Source: JAXGTD01 sp040775095
Lineage (GTDB): Bacteria; Pseudomonadota; Gammaproteobacteria; Chromatiales; Chromatiaceae
Direction: 5' to 3'
Length of the DNA stretch: 14,241 nt
Assembly: GCA_040775095.1 (NCBI GenBank)
Contig: JAXGTD010000109.1
Location: forward strand, 1-14,241
Shown: piece by piece, positions 1 through 8,539 of the stretch
Layout: the number at the start of each line of letters is the position of its first letter
Position numbering within the stretch: the first letter of the stretch is position 1
The notes under the pieces: generated by a model
Told to the model about the DNA's origin: nothing
Seen by the model: the letters and a program-made list of their open reading frames with translations, nothing else
Database searches by the model: none
Made by a program: the position numbers and the translations under genes

Positions 1-2114
1 AAGGCGCGGGCATCGGCATCCTGTACCTCGATGCCTACGGCGCCTACGAGCTGTACCAACTGCTCCCGGCAGGCGCTGCGTTCACCGCGTTGGTGCTGAT
101 TGGCCTTCTCGCCGCGGGGCTGGCCCTGTTTCAGGACGCCCCCGCATTGGCCTGGTTCGGCTTCACCGGCGGCTTCCTGGCGCCGCTGGCGGCGGGAGGT
201 CTGGGCACGGCCCACGTCAAGCTGTTCGGGCTCTACGCCCTGCTCGACGCCGCCATCCTCGGAGTGGCCTGGTTCAAACACTGGCGGGCCCTGAATCTGC
301 TCGGTTTTGCCTTCACCTTCGGCATCGCCGGTCTGTGGGGAGCGCTCCACTACGTGCCCGCCCTGTTTCCGACCACGCAGCCGTTCCTGATCCTGTTTTT
401 CCTGTTCTTTGTCGTCATCACCATCCTCTACACCTTACGCCAGCCGCCCCAGCTCAAAGGCTGGATCGATGCGTCCCTCTTGTTCGGGACACCGGCCCTG
501 TGCTTCACCTACCAGGTCGCACTGATCGGCCATATCGCGCACGGCATCGAGGCATCCGCGGCGACCCTCGGCGGCTTTTATCTGATGCTGGCCCTGTTGA
601 TACGCCCCTGGTCCGAGCACTTTGCCCTACTGGCAAGGGCATTCCAGGTCCTCGGCGCGATCTTCCTGTCCATCGCCGTACCCTACGCGCTGAGCGAGTC
701 CCAGACAGCCGGGGTCTGGGCCTTGGAGGGCGCGGGCATGGTCTGGATCGGCACGCGGCAACGACGCCCGAGCATCCGTGCCCTGGGGTTGCTGCTGCAG
801 GCCGGCGCGGCCATCGCGCTGGTGCAAGGCTACCCCTATCCCGACACGACCCCCTTCCTGAACGCGTTCTACCCCGCCGCCGCCATGCTCGCCGTCGCCG
901 GTGCCGTGAGCAGCCACTGGCTGGACCGGCTTGGTCCTGAGCGGCAGGGCTGGGAGCGTGGCGGCGCCGTCTGGCTGTTGCTCTGGGCGATTGGCTGGTG
1001 GTTCGGCGCGGGGGTGTCGGAACTACGGCACGCCTATCCCTCGGTCCAATTTCCGACGGGACTGCTGCTCTACGCGGCGTTCACCGCTCTGCTCGCCGAG
1101 CTCGCGGCCACGCTCTGGCCCTGGCCACGTCTGCGACTGGCACAGACCGCGCTGCCACTGGCGGGGATCGGCGCGTTCGCGATGAGCATCGGCGTGCTCT
1201 CGCACCCGTCGCTCTTCGGCGGTGCCTATGCCTGGGTCCTGCTGCTTGCCACCTGCTGGCTCGTGCTGGCCCGCGCCGAATCGCGCGCCCCGCATCCGTC
1301 ACTGTTCTGGGGGCACATCGGCACCGGCCTGCTCCTGGTGGTCGTGCTGCAATGGGAGCTGCTCTGGCACCTCATCGAACGGTGGCAGCTACGCGAGGGC
1401 TGGCGCGTCGCCGGTCTCGCGCTGATTCCCACCTTGGCGCTGCAGCTGGCCATGCACGCCGGCGGCTGGCCGCTGGCGCGATGGCGGACGGCCTATGCGC
1501 TCGTGCTCGGCGGCACGCTGGCGGCGTTTGTCGCCCTCTGGGGCGTCTGGTCGGCCAGCTCACCGGGCGGCGCCGCACCGCTGATCTGGTTACCCATCCT
1601 GAATCCGGCCGATCTGATGCTCGCGCTGGTGCTGCTCACGCTCTACCAGTGGGCGCGGCTGCTTCATCAACGGCTGCGGATGAACGCGGGACTCAACGAC
1701 GAGCCGCTGATCTGGATCATCCTCGGCGGACTGGGCCTCCTCTGGCTCAACCTGGTGTTGTTACGGACCATGCATCATTGGTGGGGTGTCCCGTACGAGG
1801 CCCATGCGCTGTTGCGCTCCGTACCCACCCAAATGGCGGTCTCGGTACTCTGGGGATTGACCGGCGTTGGGCTGCTGCTGAGCGCCAGACGCACCGTCTC
1901 CAGACATCTGTGGTTCGTCGGTGCCGGGGTGCTGGTCGCGGTGGTGGCCAAGCTGTTTCTCATCGATCTCGCCGCCAGCGGGACCCTGGAGCGTATCATC
2001 TCGTTCCTCGCCGTCGGGACACTGCTCATGGGCGTGGGTTGGTTCGCTCAGCTACCGCCGCGCAGACCGCAACTCAGGGCACCGGAGGCGATCGGCGACG
2101 ACTCGCCTGCTTGA
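1..2114 (+). CDS. DUF2339 multi-pass membrane protein, 5' end missing
   Basis: The reading frame is open from the left edge (first whole codon at base 3) to the TGA at 2112-2114, giving 703 visible residues; the true start lies outside the window. The protein is almost entirely hydrophobic helices with short loops. The opening segment GIGILYLDAYGAYELYQLLP, followed by the FTGGFLAPL and WALEGAGMVWIGTRQRRP segments, is typical of DUF2339 (PF10101) predicted membrane proteins. Members usually run to about 850-1000 residues with a soluble or coiled-coil N-terminus, so roughly the first 150-300 residues are probably missing. The biochemical role of the family is not established; an envelope function is only a guess. 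The next gene starts 30 bp downstream on the same strand and also encodes a membrane protein, so they are probably co-transcribed. No internal stop or frameshift is visible. Confidence 0.85.
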   Translation, partial: GAGIGILYLDAYGAYELYQLLPAGAAFTALVLIGLLAAGLALFQDAPALAWFGFTGGFLAPLAAGGLGTAHVKLFGLYALLDAAILGVAWFKHWRALNLLGFAFTFGIAGLWGALHYVPALFPTTQPFLILFFLFFVVITILYTLRQPPQLKGWIDASLLFGTPALCFTYQVALIGHIAHGIEASAATLGGFYLMLALLIRPWSEHFALLARAFQVLGAIFLSIAVPYALSESQTAGVWALEGAGMVWIGTRQRRPSIRALGLLLQAGAAIALVQGYPYPDTTPFLNAFYPAAAMLAVAGAVSSHWLDRLGPERQGWERGGAVWLLLWAIGWWFGAGVSELRHAYPSVQFPTGLLLYAAFTALLAELAATLWPWPRLRLAQTALPLAGIGAFAMSIGVLSHPSLFGGAYAWVLLLATCWLVLARAESRAPHPSLFWGHIGTGLLLVVVLQWELLWHLIERWQLREGWRVAGLALIPTLALQLAMHAGGWPLARWRTAYALVLGGTLAAFVALWGVWSASSPGGAAPLIWLPILNPADLMLALVLLTLYQWARLLHQRLRMNAGLNDEPLIWIILGGLGLLWLNLVLLRTMHHWWGVPYEAHALLRSVPTQMAVSVLWGLTGVGLLLSARRTVSRHLWFVGAGVLVAVVAKLFLIDLAASGTLERIISFLAVGTLLMGVGWFAQLPPRRPQLRAPEAIGDDSPA

Positions 2115-2144
2115 TCGATTCAACCGCCGGAGTATCTCTTCGTC

Positions 2145-3269
2145 ATGTTCCATGCGCTGACCCCTTTGCTCACACTGCTGAGCCTGCTGTTCGCTATGCC
2201 GCTGTTGGGCGCATTCCTGAGTGGACAGCCGCTGGCGGAGCTCATGCACTTACCGCTGACGCAACGGGCCTGGGATCCGCTTCCAGCCGGGCCCCTCTGG
2301 TCCGCGCTCCTAACGACAGCGAGTCTGTGCACGCTCGCGGCCGCACTCTGGTTCGCCCGCCCCCGTGGCACCCCGGCGCGCGCGAGCGCGCCCGCAACGC
2401 CCGGACCTCTGCCCCGCTTTACCTGGTTCGCGCTGCTGTCGCTGGGACTGACGGTGATCGCGGTGGAGGGTGGCGCGATCCTTCTCGGCGGCGGACTCGC
2501 GACCCTCTCGGTCGCACTACTGGCCAATGCCGACACCCAGCGGCGAACGGGTACTTGTCTGATCTCGCGGCGACCAGGCTATTTCCTGAGCCTGTTCCCC
2601 GCGAGCCTGGCCCTCGGCTGGGCGTTCTATTGGATCGACCTGTTCGTGCAGCTCTGGCATTACCCGGCTGCCACGGAGTCTGTCCCTTTTGTGCTGGGCA
2701 AGTCTGTCGGCGACGCGCTCCTGCTGCCCGCCCTGCTGAGCATTCGCCAGTGGCTGGCGTCGTTTCCGCGGGTGCTCGGCTGGACCACCCGCGCACGCCC
2801 CCTCGGCGGCAGCGGTAGCCGGGAGGAGGGGTGGATACTGCTGGCGCTGGCCTGCGCGGGCCTGCTCGGCACCGCGGTCTGGCCCGACCGGATCTATCCG
2901 CTGACCATGCTCGCTCCGCTGTTGTGCGCCCTTGGGATGCAGCAGGTCGGCGGCCGGCCAACGCTGTTCTCCGGCCTGGGCAACGGTGACTGGAGCCGTG
3001 TCCTGCTACCGGCGCTGGCGGCGCTGATCATCGGGTTGCTGCTCCAAGGCTGGAATACGGCCATCGGCCCCGGCTGGGTCGTGACGCTCCCGCTGGTGGA
3101 CGGCCCCCTCTGGCTTGGCGTCCCGCTGATCGGCTTCCTTTGGATGCTGCCGACGGGGCTGCTCGGGGTCTGGGTGGCCGATCAGCTCGCCGCACCCTGG
3201 CGGGATCGTCCGCAGGCCCCGCAACAACGACCTCGGTTCCCGGTGAAGATTGTCATCGGCAATCGGTGA
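2145..3269 (+). CDS. Unrecognised integral membrane protein (374 aa)
   Basis: I do not recognise a named family. The 374-residue product begins with a hydrophobic stretch (about residues 5-26) that could be a signal anchor. It continues with some seven to nine hydrophobic segments, separated by a polar Pro/Ala/Arg linker near residues 67-86 and an Arg/Gly/Ser loop near 215-228. The most distinctive block is GWAFYWIDLFVQLWHYP, followed by a GKSVGDALLLPALLSIRQWL segment (about residues 150-205). The C-terminal tail is short and basic. The ATG at 2145 is preceded by GGAG at 2129-2132, a somewhat distant but usable ribosome binding site. The gene lies 30 bp after the DUF2339 gene and in the same frame, separated by that gene's TGA. 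The pairing suggests a shared envelope role, but this is inference. Coding status is well supported by the long open frame and the hydrophobic periodicity. Confidence 0.75.
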   Translation: MFHALTPLLTLLSLLFAMPLLGAFLSGQPLAELMHLPLTQRAWDPLPAGPLWSALLTTASLCTLAAALWFARPRGTPARASAPATPGPLPRFTWFALLSLGLTVIAVEGGAILLGGGLATLSVALLANADTQRRTGTCLISRRPGYFLSLFPASLALGWAFYWIDLFVQLWHYPAATESVPFVLGKSVGDALLLPALLSIRQWLASFPRVLGWTTRARPLGGSGSREEGWILLALACAGLLGTAVWPDRIYPLTMLAPLLCALGMQQVGGRPTLFSGLGNGDWSRVLLPALAALIIGLLLQGWNTAIGPGWVVTLPLVDGPLWLGVPLIGFLWMLPTGLLGVWVADQLAAPWRDRPQAPQQRPRFPVKIVIGNR

Positions 3270-3330
3270 CCTGAGGTGATTGGCGCGCTCACTCACTTGG
3301 CGAGATGGTCCCCACCGTCCGTGGCACTGG

Positions 3331-3351
3331 GTCCCAGCGTCCTGCTGGGAC
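3331..3351. repeat. Perfect 8-bp stem-loop between convergent genes
   Basis: GTCCCAGC (3331-3338) and GCTGGGAC (3344-3351) are exact reverse complements around a 5-nt loop. It sits in the 183-bp gap between the convergent membrane-protein and pentapeptide genes. No T-run follows on either strand, so it is not a classical intrinsic terminator, but its position fits a bidirectional transcript-end structure or a dispersed palindromic repeat. Nothing else is visible in this gap. Confidence 0.5.
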
Positions 3352-3452
3352 GACGGGACACGTAGGCTGCCTCGGTGCTCGTCATTCCGGCTCGGATACG
3401 GAAATCTGAGGGCCAGGAGTGGGTGCCCCGCAGACCCAGGTGCGTTTCGACG

Positions 3453-4307
3453 CTAACGCACATTGTGCTTGAACGCCGGCACCACGGCGTTGCGGGCGCA
3501 GGAGAAGTTGGCGAACGTCACGTTCACCGTCTCCAGTGAGACGCCGCTGAAGTCCGCGTCGGTGACGTCGGCATGACGCAGCACCCCTCCCATCAGTTGA
3601 ACACCGGAGAGGTCGGCGCGGGTCAGGTCGGCATGGTGCATGTTCACATCGCACATCGACACCCCGCGCAGGTCCGCGTCGACCAGGCTCGCCTCGCGCA
3701 TGTTGGCCAGATTCAGCACCACGGGGATGCGCCCGCCGCTGCTGCCGAGCCGGGCGCGATCCAAGCGTGTGCGGTAGAGCTTGGCCCCGTTCATGTGCGT
3801 ATTCTGGATGTCGACATCGCTCAGATCCGCATTGCTGAAGAGCGCCTCCATGAGCAGGGAGTCGCGGATCTGCGCACGCCGCAGCCGGGCGGAACGGAAG
3901 CAGGCGTTGGTCAGATCGGTACGGCGGATCTGGGCATCGCTGAGGTCGGACTCATGCATATCCACGTAACGCAGATCACAGCCATCGAAGACGACGCCGA
4001 CCAGGTTGCACCCGGCCAGCAAGGCACCACCGCCTGGTGAGCCGTCACTCAGCCGCGCACCCTCGAACCGCGCCCCGCTCAGGTCCGCGCCAACCAGATG
4101 GGTACGCACCAGAATCGCACCCTTCAGGATCGCTCCCGAGAGGTCGGCCCCCGCCAGATCGGTCTCCTGCAGCCAGGCGCCGCTCAGGTCGGCCCCGCGC
4201 AGGTCCGCCCCGTCGAGGATATCCTCGCGCAGGTCCACTCCGATGAGGTTGCCCGCCTTGACGATGCGCAGTACCTCACCACTGTCCCGATGCCTGATCT
4301 CGACCAC
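3453..4307 (-). CDS. Pentapeptide-repeat protein
   Basis: The 284-residue product is built almost wholly from A(D/N)LXX pentapeptides such as GADLRGADLSGA, TRADLSGVQL and DADFSGVSLE, so it should fold as a right-handed quadrilateral beta-helix. Two interruptions near residues 85-93 (Ser/Gly-rich) and 188-196 divide it into three coils. The first 25 residues (MVEIRHRDSGEVLRIV) form a non-repeat cap. The longer open frame reaches a TTG at 4322, but the GTG at 4307 has a perfect GGAGG (positions 4316-4320) 8 nt upstream, so I chose the GTG. There is no signal peptide, so it is probably cytoplasmic. Pentapeptide proteins include DNA-mimic gyrase protectors (Qnr, MfpA) and many of unknown role; nothing here picks out a specific one. 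The gene follows the RND permease gene by 147 bp on the same strand and may share its transcript. Confidence 0.9.
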   Translation of the reverse strand: MVEIRHRDSGEVLRIVKAGNLIGVDLREDILDGADLRGADLSGAWLQETDLAGADLSGAILKGAILVRTHLVGADLSGARFEGARLSDGSPGGGALLAGCNLVGVVFDGCDLRYVDMHESDLSDAQIRRTDLTNACFRSARLRRAQIRDSLLMEALFSNADLSDVDIQNTHMNGAKLYRTRLDRARLGSSGGRIPVVLNLANMREASLVDADLRGVSMCDVNMHHADLTRADLSGVQLMGGVLRHADVTDADFSGVSLETVNVTFANFSCARNAVVPAFKHNVR

Positions 4308-4315
4308 GCCTGCCG

Positions 4316-4320
4316 CCTCC
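4316..4320 (-). promoter_or_regulatory. Shine-Dalgarno GGAGG that decides the pentapeptide gene start
   Basis: On the minus strand GGAGG lies 8 nt before the GTG at 4307. The upstream TTG at 4322 overlaps this element and has no site of its own, so the shorter protein is preferred. Confidence 0.7.
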
Positions 4321-4454
4321 AATTCACAGAGGGGACGCTGATCAAATGCCGTCCTGGCCTTGGATCAGCTCGCGAACCGAAGAACAAGGTCCCGATTCGC
4401 TCCATCTTCAGCCACCCGGGTGGCGGAAATTGCCGGACAATGCGTATCAGACGC

Positions 4455-7400
4455 TCATTGAACCGGCGGCTTATTGACCGGGGCCTTTTTCGCGACCGTC
4501 TTCTTGGCGACCGTCTTCTTGGCCACCGTTGTCCGAACCGCCGTCTTCTTGGCCACCGGCTTCTTTGCAACCGTCTTCTTCGCGACTGCCTTCTTGGCCA
4601 CGGTCTTCTTGGCCACCGCCTTCTTGGCCACGGTCTTCTTCGCGACCGTTTTCTTCGCGACGGGCCTCTCGGCAGCCGGCGTTGCCTGCGCGGGCGGGCT
4701 CGTCTGCGCCGGTGTCGCGGTGGCCGGCGGATCGGTTGGCGCCACCTCCGCGGCCGCCGCGGCGTTTCCAGGGCTTGCCACTCTTGCCGGTGTCTTTTTC
4801 GCCGCGGGCACGGCGCGCGCCACGTCCGCGGAGGCGGTCGCCGGCCTCGGCGCCGCCGAGGCGACCGTCGTCGGGGCAACCTCAGGGGCGGATGCACCCG
4901 CGCCCGCCGGCGCGGCGCTCACCGGCTCCACCTTCGGCGAATCCGCCCGCGCCGGGGCAGCTGCCGATGACGAGGGTGGAGACCCGCTCGGCCCGGTCCT
5001 ACTGGCCTTTCGACCCCCGAAGAACCTCTCGAAGATAGCCTTAAAGATGTCGAACATCATCCCTCCTACTTTCAGCACAGCAGAAATGCTCAGGGCGACG
5101 CCGGACCACAGTCGCAGCCAAACCGGCACCGCGCGGCGCGAGCCTGGTGGCGGTCCGGCACTGGGTGTCGAGTTGCCAGACTCCCCCTCGATCTCGGCGA
5201 AGCGACCGGACAGCTCGATCTCACCGGCCTCCGTCTCCAGCATATAGAACCGCCTGCGCAGCGAGATACAGCCAAGCGGTATGACGATCACGGCCATCAG
5301 CGTCGCAACGCCGGCACCAAACAGCAGGCTCACCGCCATGCCCTGGAAGATCGGGTCGTTGATGATCGCCCACGCCCCGGCCATCAGGGTGAGCGACGTG
5401 ATCAGAATCGGGCGCATACGCACCTCGGCGCCGGCCACGGCGGCCTCACGCACCTGCTTCCCCTTGGCCACCTCGATCTTGACAAACTCGACGATCAGGA
5501 TCGACTGGCGCACGATGATGCCGCCAAGCGCGATCATCCCGATCATCGATGTCGCGGTGAACTCCGCCCCCATGATCAGGTGCCCGGGAATGATCCCGAT
5601 CAATGTCAGCGGGATGGGCGACATGATGAGTCCGGCCAGGCCAAAATCGCGGAACTCCCAGACGATCAGGCCGTAGATCAGCACGAGCGCGGCCATGAAG
5701 GCCAGCCCCATGTCACGGAAGGTCTCGTAGGTCACGGTCCACTCGCCGGTCCACTCGAAATCGGCCACCCGGTCGTTGCCCGGCGGTCCAATCAGGCCAT
5801 CAGGCATCCCACTCATGTGTTCCCCGTCGCCCGGCGGATCGTAATCGCGCAGCAGCTCCTCGACGCCCAACATGCCGTAAATCGGCGCACCGAGGCGCCC
5901 CTCCATCTCGCCGACCACGTACTCCATCGGGCGCAGGTCCTTGTGATACAGGATCGGCCCCTCGGGCTGACGCACGAAATATCCCAGCTCCGCCAGCGGG
6001 ACCGTCTGCCCGGTGGGCGACTGGATCGGCAGACTGCCCAGCGTGGTGATCTCCGAGCGATACGACAGCGGCACCTGAATCACGATCCAGGTCGGCTCCT
6101 GCACGGTACCGCGCTTGACGTCGCCGGCCCGGAACCCGCCCATGGCCATGGCCAGATTGCGATTGATGGCGTCGACCGAGATGCCCTGGCGCACCGCCTT
6201 CTCGGTGTCGACCTCGAAACGCCAGTGCTCGTAGGGCTCCACCAGATAGTTGTCGGCGTCGACGATGCCATCGACCTGCTCAAACATCGCGGTCATGTCC
6301 CGCGCCACCTGCCGCCGAGTCTCACCAGTGGGGCCATAGACCTCGGCAACCACCGTCTGCAGCACCGGCGGCCCCGGCGGCATCTCGACGACGGCGATCC
6401 GTGCGCCGAGCCGCTCGGCCAAGGGTTTGAGCAGCGCGCGCGCCGCCACCGCGATCTCATGGCTACCGCGCTCGCGTTCGCGCTTGTCCTTCAGCATCAC
6501 CAGCAGGTCGCCCTCCCAGGCCTGCTCGCGCAGATAGTAGTGGCGGACCATGCCGTTGAAATTGAACGGCTGCGCGGTGCCCGCGTAACCCTGGATGGCA
6601 ACCACCTCCGGAATCGTGCGCAGCTTCTCGGCCAGTCGGCGCACCACGTTGGCCGTCTCGGGCAGCGCGGTCCCCTCCGGCATGTTGACGACGACGCTGA
6701 ACTCCGGCTTGTTGTCGAACGGCAGCATCTTGACCGGAACCACCTCGAAATAGAACAGCGTGCAGACCAGCGCGGTGGTCGCAACGGTGGCCGCCAGGAA
6801 TCCGATGCCCAGCACGCGGTACTCGATCAGCGGCACCACCAGCGGACGGTACAGCCGACTTACGAGGCGGCGGGAGCGCTCCTCGCGCCGCTCCGCGCGA
6901 TGCAGCGCGGCCATCCGCGGGCGCAGCCGCAGCGCGAACCAGGGCGTAAACACGAAGGCCGCGATCAGCGAAAAGAACATCGCCGACGACCCCAACACCG
7001 GGATCGGGCGCATGTACGGCCCCATCAGGCCGCTCACCCATCCCATCGGCAACAACGCGGCGATGATCGTGAATGTGGCGAGGATGGTCGGATTGCCCAC
7101 CTCGTCGACCGCCGCAATGGCCTCGGAGATCGAGGTCTTGCCGATCTCGAGCCAATGCCGAAAGATGTTCTCGACCACCACGGTGGCATCATCGACCAGG
7201 ATACCGATCGAGAAGATCAAAGCAAACAGACTGACCCGATCGATGCTGTAGTCCACCATCCAGGCCCACCAGATGGTGAGCAGGATGACCACCGGGATCA
7301 CCGCGATGACAACGACCGCGGCGCGCAGGCCGAGGCCGACCAGGCACAGGACCGACACGATCACCGCCGCCTCGAACATCGCGGACAACAGCTCGTTGAC

Positions 7401-8522
7401 CTTGTCATTCGCGGTCTTGCCGTAGTTGCGCGTGACCTCCACGTGGACATTGCCCGGAATCAGCGTCTCCCGCAGGCCATCGAGCTTGGCCAGCACCGCG
7501 TTGGCAACCATGACCCCATTGGTTCCCTCCTTCTTCGCGATGGCCAGCGTGACCGCCTGGGCCCCATCGGCCGGATAGGCGCCCTCGTAGGCGGGACCCG
7601 TGAAGTGGGTGACGACCTCATCGGTCTCCTCCGGCATCCGATAGACCCGGGCCACGTCGCGGATGTAGATCGGTCGCCCTCCCTGGCTGCCGACCACGAG
7701 GCGGGCAATGTCCTCGGCGTCGCGCAGGAACGCGCCTGAATAGACGTTGAAGGCCGTCCCACCGGCCTCGGCCCCACCGGTGGACATCTCCGCATTGGCC
7801 GAGCGGATGGTCTCGGCGATCCGCTCGAGCGTGACCCCATAGCCGGCCAGCCGTTCCATGAGCACCTCGACGCGGATCTGCTCCTCGCGCCCCCCGACGA
7901 CGAACCCCCTACCGGTGTTCAGGACCGATCCCAGCTCCTGGAGCACATCCAGCGCCAACGTCCGCAGCTGGCTGTCCTCGATGTCGTCGGACCAGAGCGT
8001 CAGGGTCACGATCGGCACATCGTCGATGCCCACGGGCTTCACCAATGGCGCTTTCACGTCCGGCGGCATACGGTCCATATTCGACTGCAGCTTGTCGTGG
8101 ACCTTGACGATGGACTCGCCCATGTCCTCACCGACCAGGAAACGCACCGTGACGATAGCAGCGCCACGCCGGGTCGCGGAGTAGACGTGCCGAACGCCCG
8201 GCAATTCCATCATCAGCCGCTCCAACGGCTCGGTCACCAGGCTCTCCACCTGCTGGGCCGAGGCGCCCGGGTACTGCACGAAGACATCGATCATCGGCAC
8301 CGAGATCTTCGGGTCCTCCTGACGGGGCGTAAAGAAGAGTCCGAGCAGACCAATACACAGGCACCCGATCAACAGCATCGGGGTGACCGGGGTATTGATG
8401 AACATGCGTGCGATGCGCCCCGCGAGCCCCGTATTCGCGGCCGGGGCATCACCGCGACCAGCGCCGTTACCGCCCGCACGGCCGTCATCGTCCCACGCGG
8501 AAGTCCTCGGCTGGTCTGGCAT
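4455..8522 (-). CDS. RND-family efflux permease with an H1-like lysine-rich C-terminal tail
   Basis: Residues about 30-1090 form a complete RND (AcrB-like, proton-driven) inner-membrane permease. TM1 lies near 47-65, followed by a periplasmic porter domain with the PGASAQQVE and VTEPLE motifs. The TM4 motif GILVDDATVVVEN carries the paired proton-relay aspartates (D444, D445), and the TM10 lysine is present (K1015 in IVEFVKIE). A second large periplasmic loop and TM8-12 end near residue 1085. Most RND permeases stop about there; this one continues for some 265 residues: a hydrophobic/amphipathic stretch (about 1128-1170), an Ala/Pro/Ser-rich linker (about 1171-1286), then 60 residues of XVAKK-type repeats (1287-1346). 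The substrate is unknown. No membrane-fusion protein or TolC-like gene adjoins it, so any partners are encoded elsewhere. The ATG at 8522 has only a weak ribosome binding site, and the first about 30 residues are polar and atypical, so a later start is possible. Confidence 0.9.
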   Translation of the reverse strand: MPDQPRTSAWDDDGRAGGNGAGRGDAPAANTGLAGRIARMFINTPVTPMLLIGCLCIGLLGLFFTPRQEDPKISVPMIDVFVQYPGASAQQVESLVTEPLERLMMELPGVRHVYSATRRGAAIVTVRFLVGEDMGESIVKVHDKLQSNMDRMPPDVKAPLVKPVGIDDVPIVTLTLWSDDIEDSQLRTLALDVLQELGSVLNTGRGFVVGGREEQIRVEVLMERLAGYGVTLERIAETIRSANAEMSTGGAEAGGTAFNVYSGAFLRDAEDIARLVVGSQGGRPIYIRDVARVYRMPEETDEVVTHFTGPAYEGAYPADGAQAVTLAIAKKEGTNGVMVANAVLAKLDGLRETLIPGNVHVEVTRNYGKTANDKVNELLSAMFEAAVIVSVLCLVGLGLRAAVVVIAVIPVVILLTIWWAWMVDYSIDRVSLFALIFSIGILVDDATVVVENIFRHWLEIGKTSISEAIAAVDEVGNPTILATFTIIAALLPMGWVSGLMGPYMRPIPVLGSSAMFFSLIAAFVFTPWFALRLRPRMAALHRAERREERSRRLVSRLYRPLVVPLIEYRVLGIGFLAATVATTALVCTLFYFEVVPVKMLPFDNKPEFSVVVNMPEGTALPETANVVRRLAEKLRTIPEVVAIQGYAGTAQPFNFNGMVRHYYLREQAWEGDLLVMLKDKRERERGSHEIAVAARALLKPLAERLGARIAVVEMPPGPPVLQTVVAEVYGPTGETRRQVARDMTAMFEQVDGIVDADNYLVEPYEHWRFEVDTEKAVRQGISVDAINRNLAMAMGGFRAGDVKRGTVQEPTWIVIQVPLSYRSEITTLGSLPIQSPTGQTVPLAELGYFVRQPEGPILYHKDLRPMEYVVGEMEGRLGAPIYGMLGVEELLRDYDPPGDGEHMSGMPDGLIGPPGNDRVADFEWTGEWTVTYETFRDMGLAFMAALVLIYGLIVWEFRDFGLAGLIMSPIPLTLIGIIPGHLIMGAEFTATSMIGMIALGGIIVRQSILIVEFVKIEVAKGKQVREAAVAGAEVRMRPILITSLTLMAGAWAIINDPIFQGMAVSLLFGAGVATLMAVIVIPLGCISLRRRFYMLETEAGEIELSGRFAEIEGESGNSTPSAGPPPGSRRAVPVWLRLWSGVALSISAVLKVGGMMFDIFKAIFERFFGGRKASRTGPSGSPPSSSAAAPARADSPKVEPVSAAPAGAGASAPEVAPTTVASAAPRPATASADVARAVPAAKKTPARVASPGNAAAAAEVAPTDPPATATPAQTSPPAQATPAAERPVAKKTVAKKTVAKKAVAKKTVAKKAVAKKTVAKKPVAKKTAVRTTVAKKTVAKKTVAKKAPVNKPPVQ
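4485..4664 (-). repeat. Twelve 15-bp tandem units coding XVAKK pentads
   Basis: This 180-bp block encodes twelve consecutive five-residue units in the permease tail (residues 1287-1346). Eleven are (T/A/P)VAKK and one is degenerate (TAVRT). The DNA repeats closely at a 15-bp period, with mostly synonymous or T/A/P changes, as expected for expansion by slippage or unequal recombination. Similar Lys/Ala-rich repeats occur in bacterial histone H1-like and AlgP-type proteins, which bind DNA or other polyanions. Confidence 0.9.
5055..5066 (-). promoter_or_regulatory. Possible internal translation start inside the permease gene
   Basis: On the minus strand a strong TAGGAGGG (5061-5068) runs straight into two in-frame ATG codons (5058-5060 and 5055-5057, residues 1155 and 1156). 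GGAGG is 1 nt from the first ATG and 4 nt from the second, so spacing is short but usable for the second. Initiation here would release a separate protein of about 200 residues starting MFDIFKAIFERFFGG and containing the Ala/Pro linker and XVAKK tail. Use of this site is inference. Confidence 0.35.
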
Positions 8523-8525
8523 GGT

Positions 8526-8539
8526 ACTGAACGCTCAGT
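8526..8539. promoter_or_regulatory. Inverted repeat just upstream of the permease start
   Basis: ACTGA (8526-8530) and TCAGT (8535-8539) are exact inverted arms around a 4-nt spacer, 4-17 nt upstream of the permease ATG. The layout resembles a small TetR-type operator, a common regulator class for RND pumps, but no tetR-like gene is in the window and the site may be chance. Confidence 0.25.

Noticed and set aside
5580..7739. A 719-codon + strand open frame opposite the RND permease gene
   Set aside because: It is a shadow of the permease: composition is extremely His/Arg/Gln/Asp-rich, there are no domains, and the minus strand carries clear RND motifs throughout.
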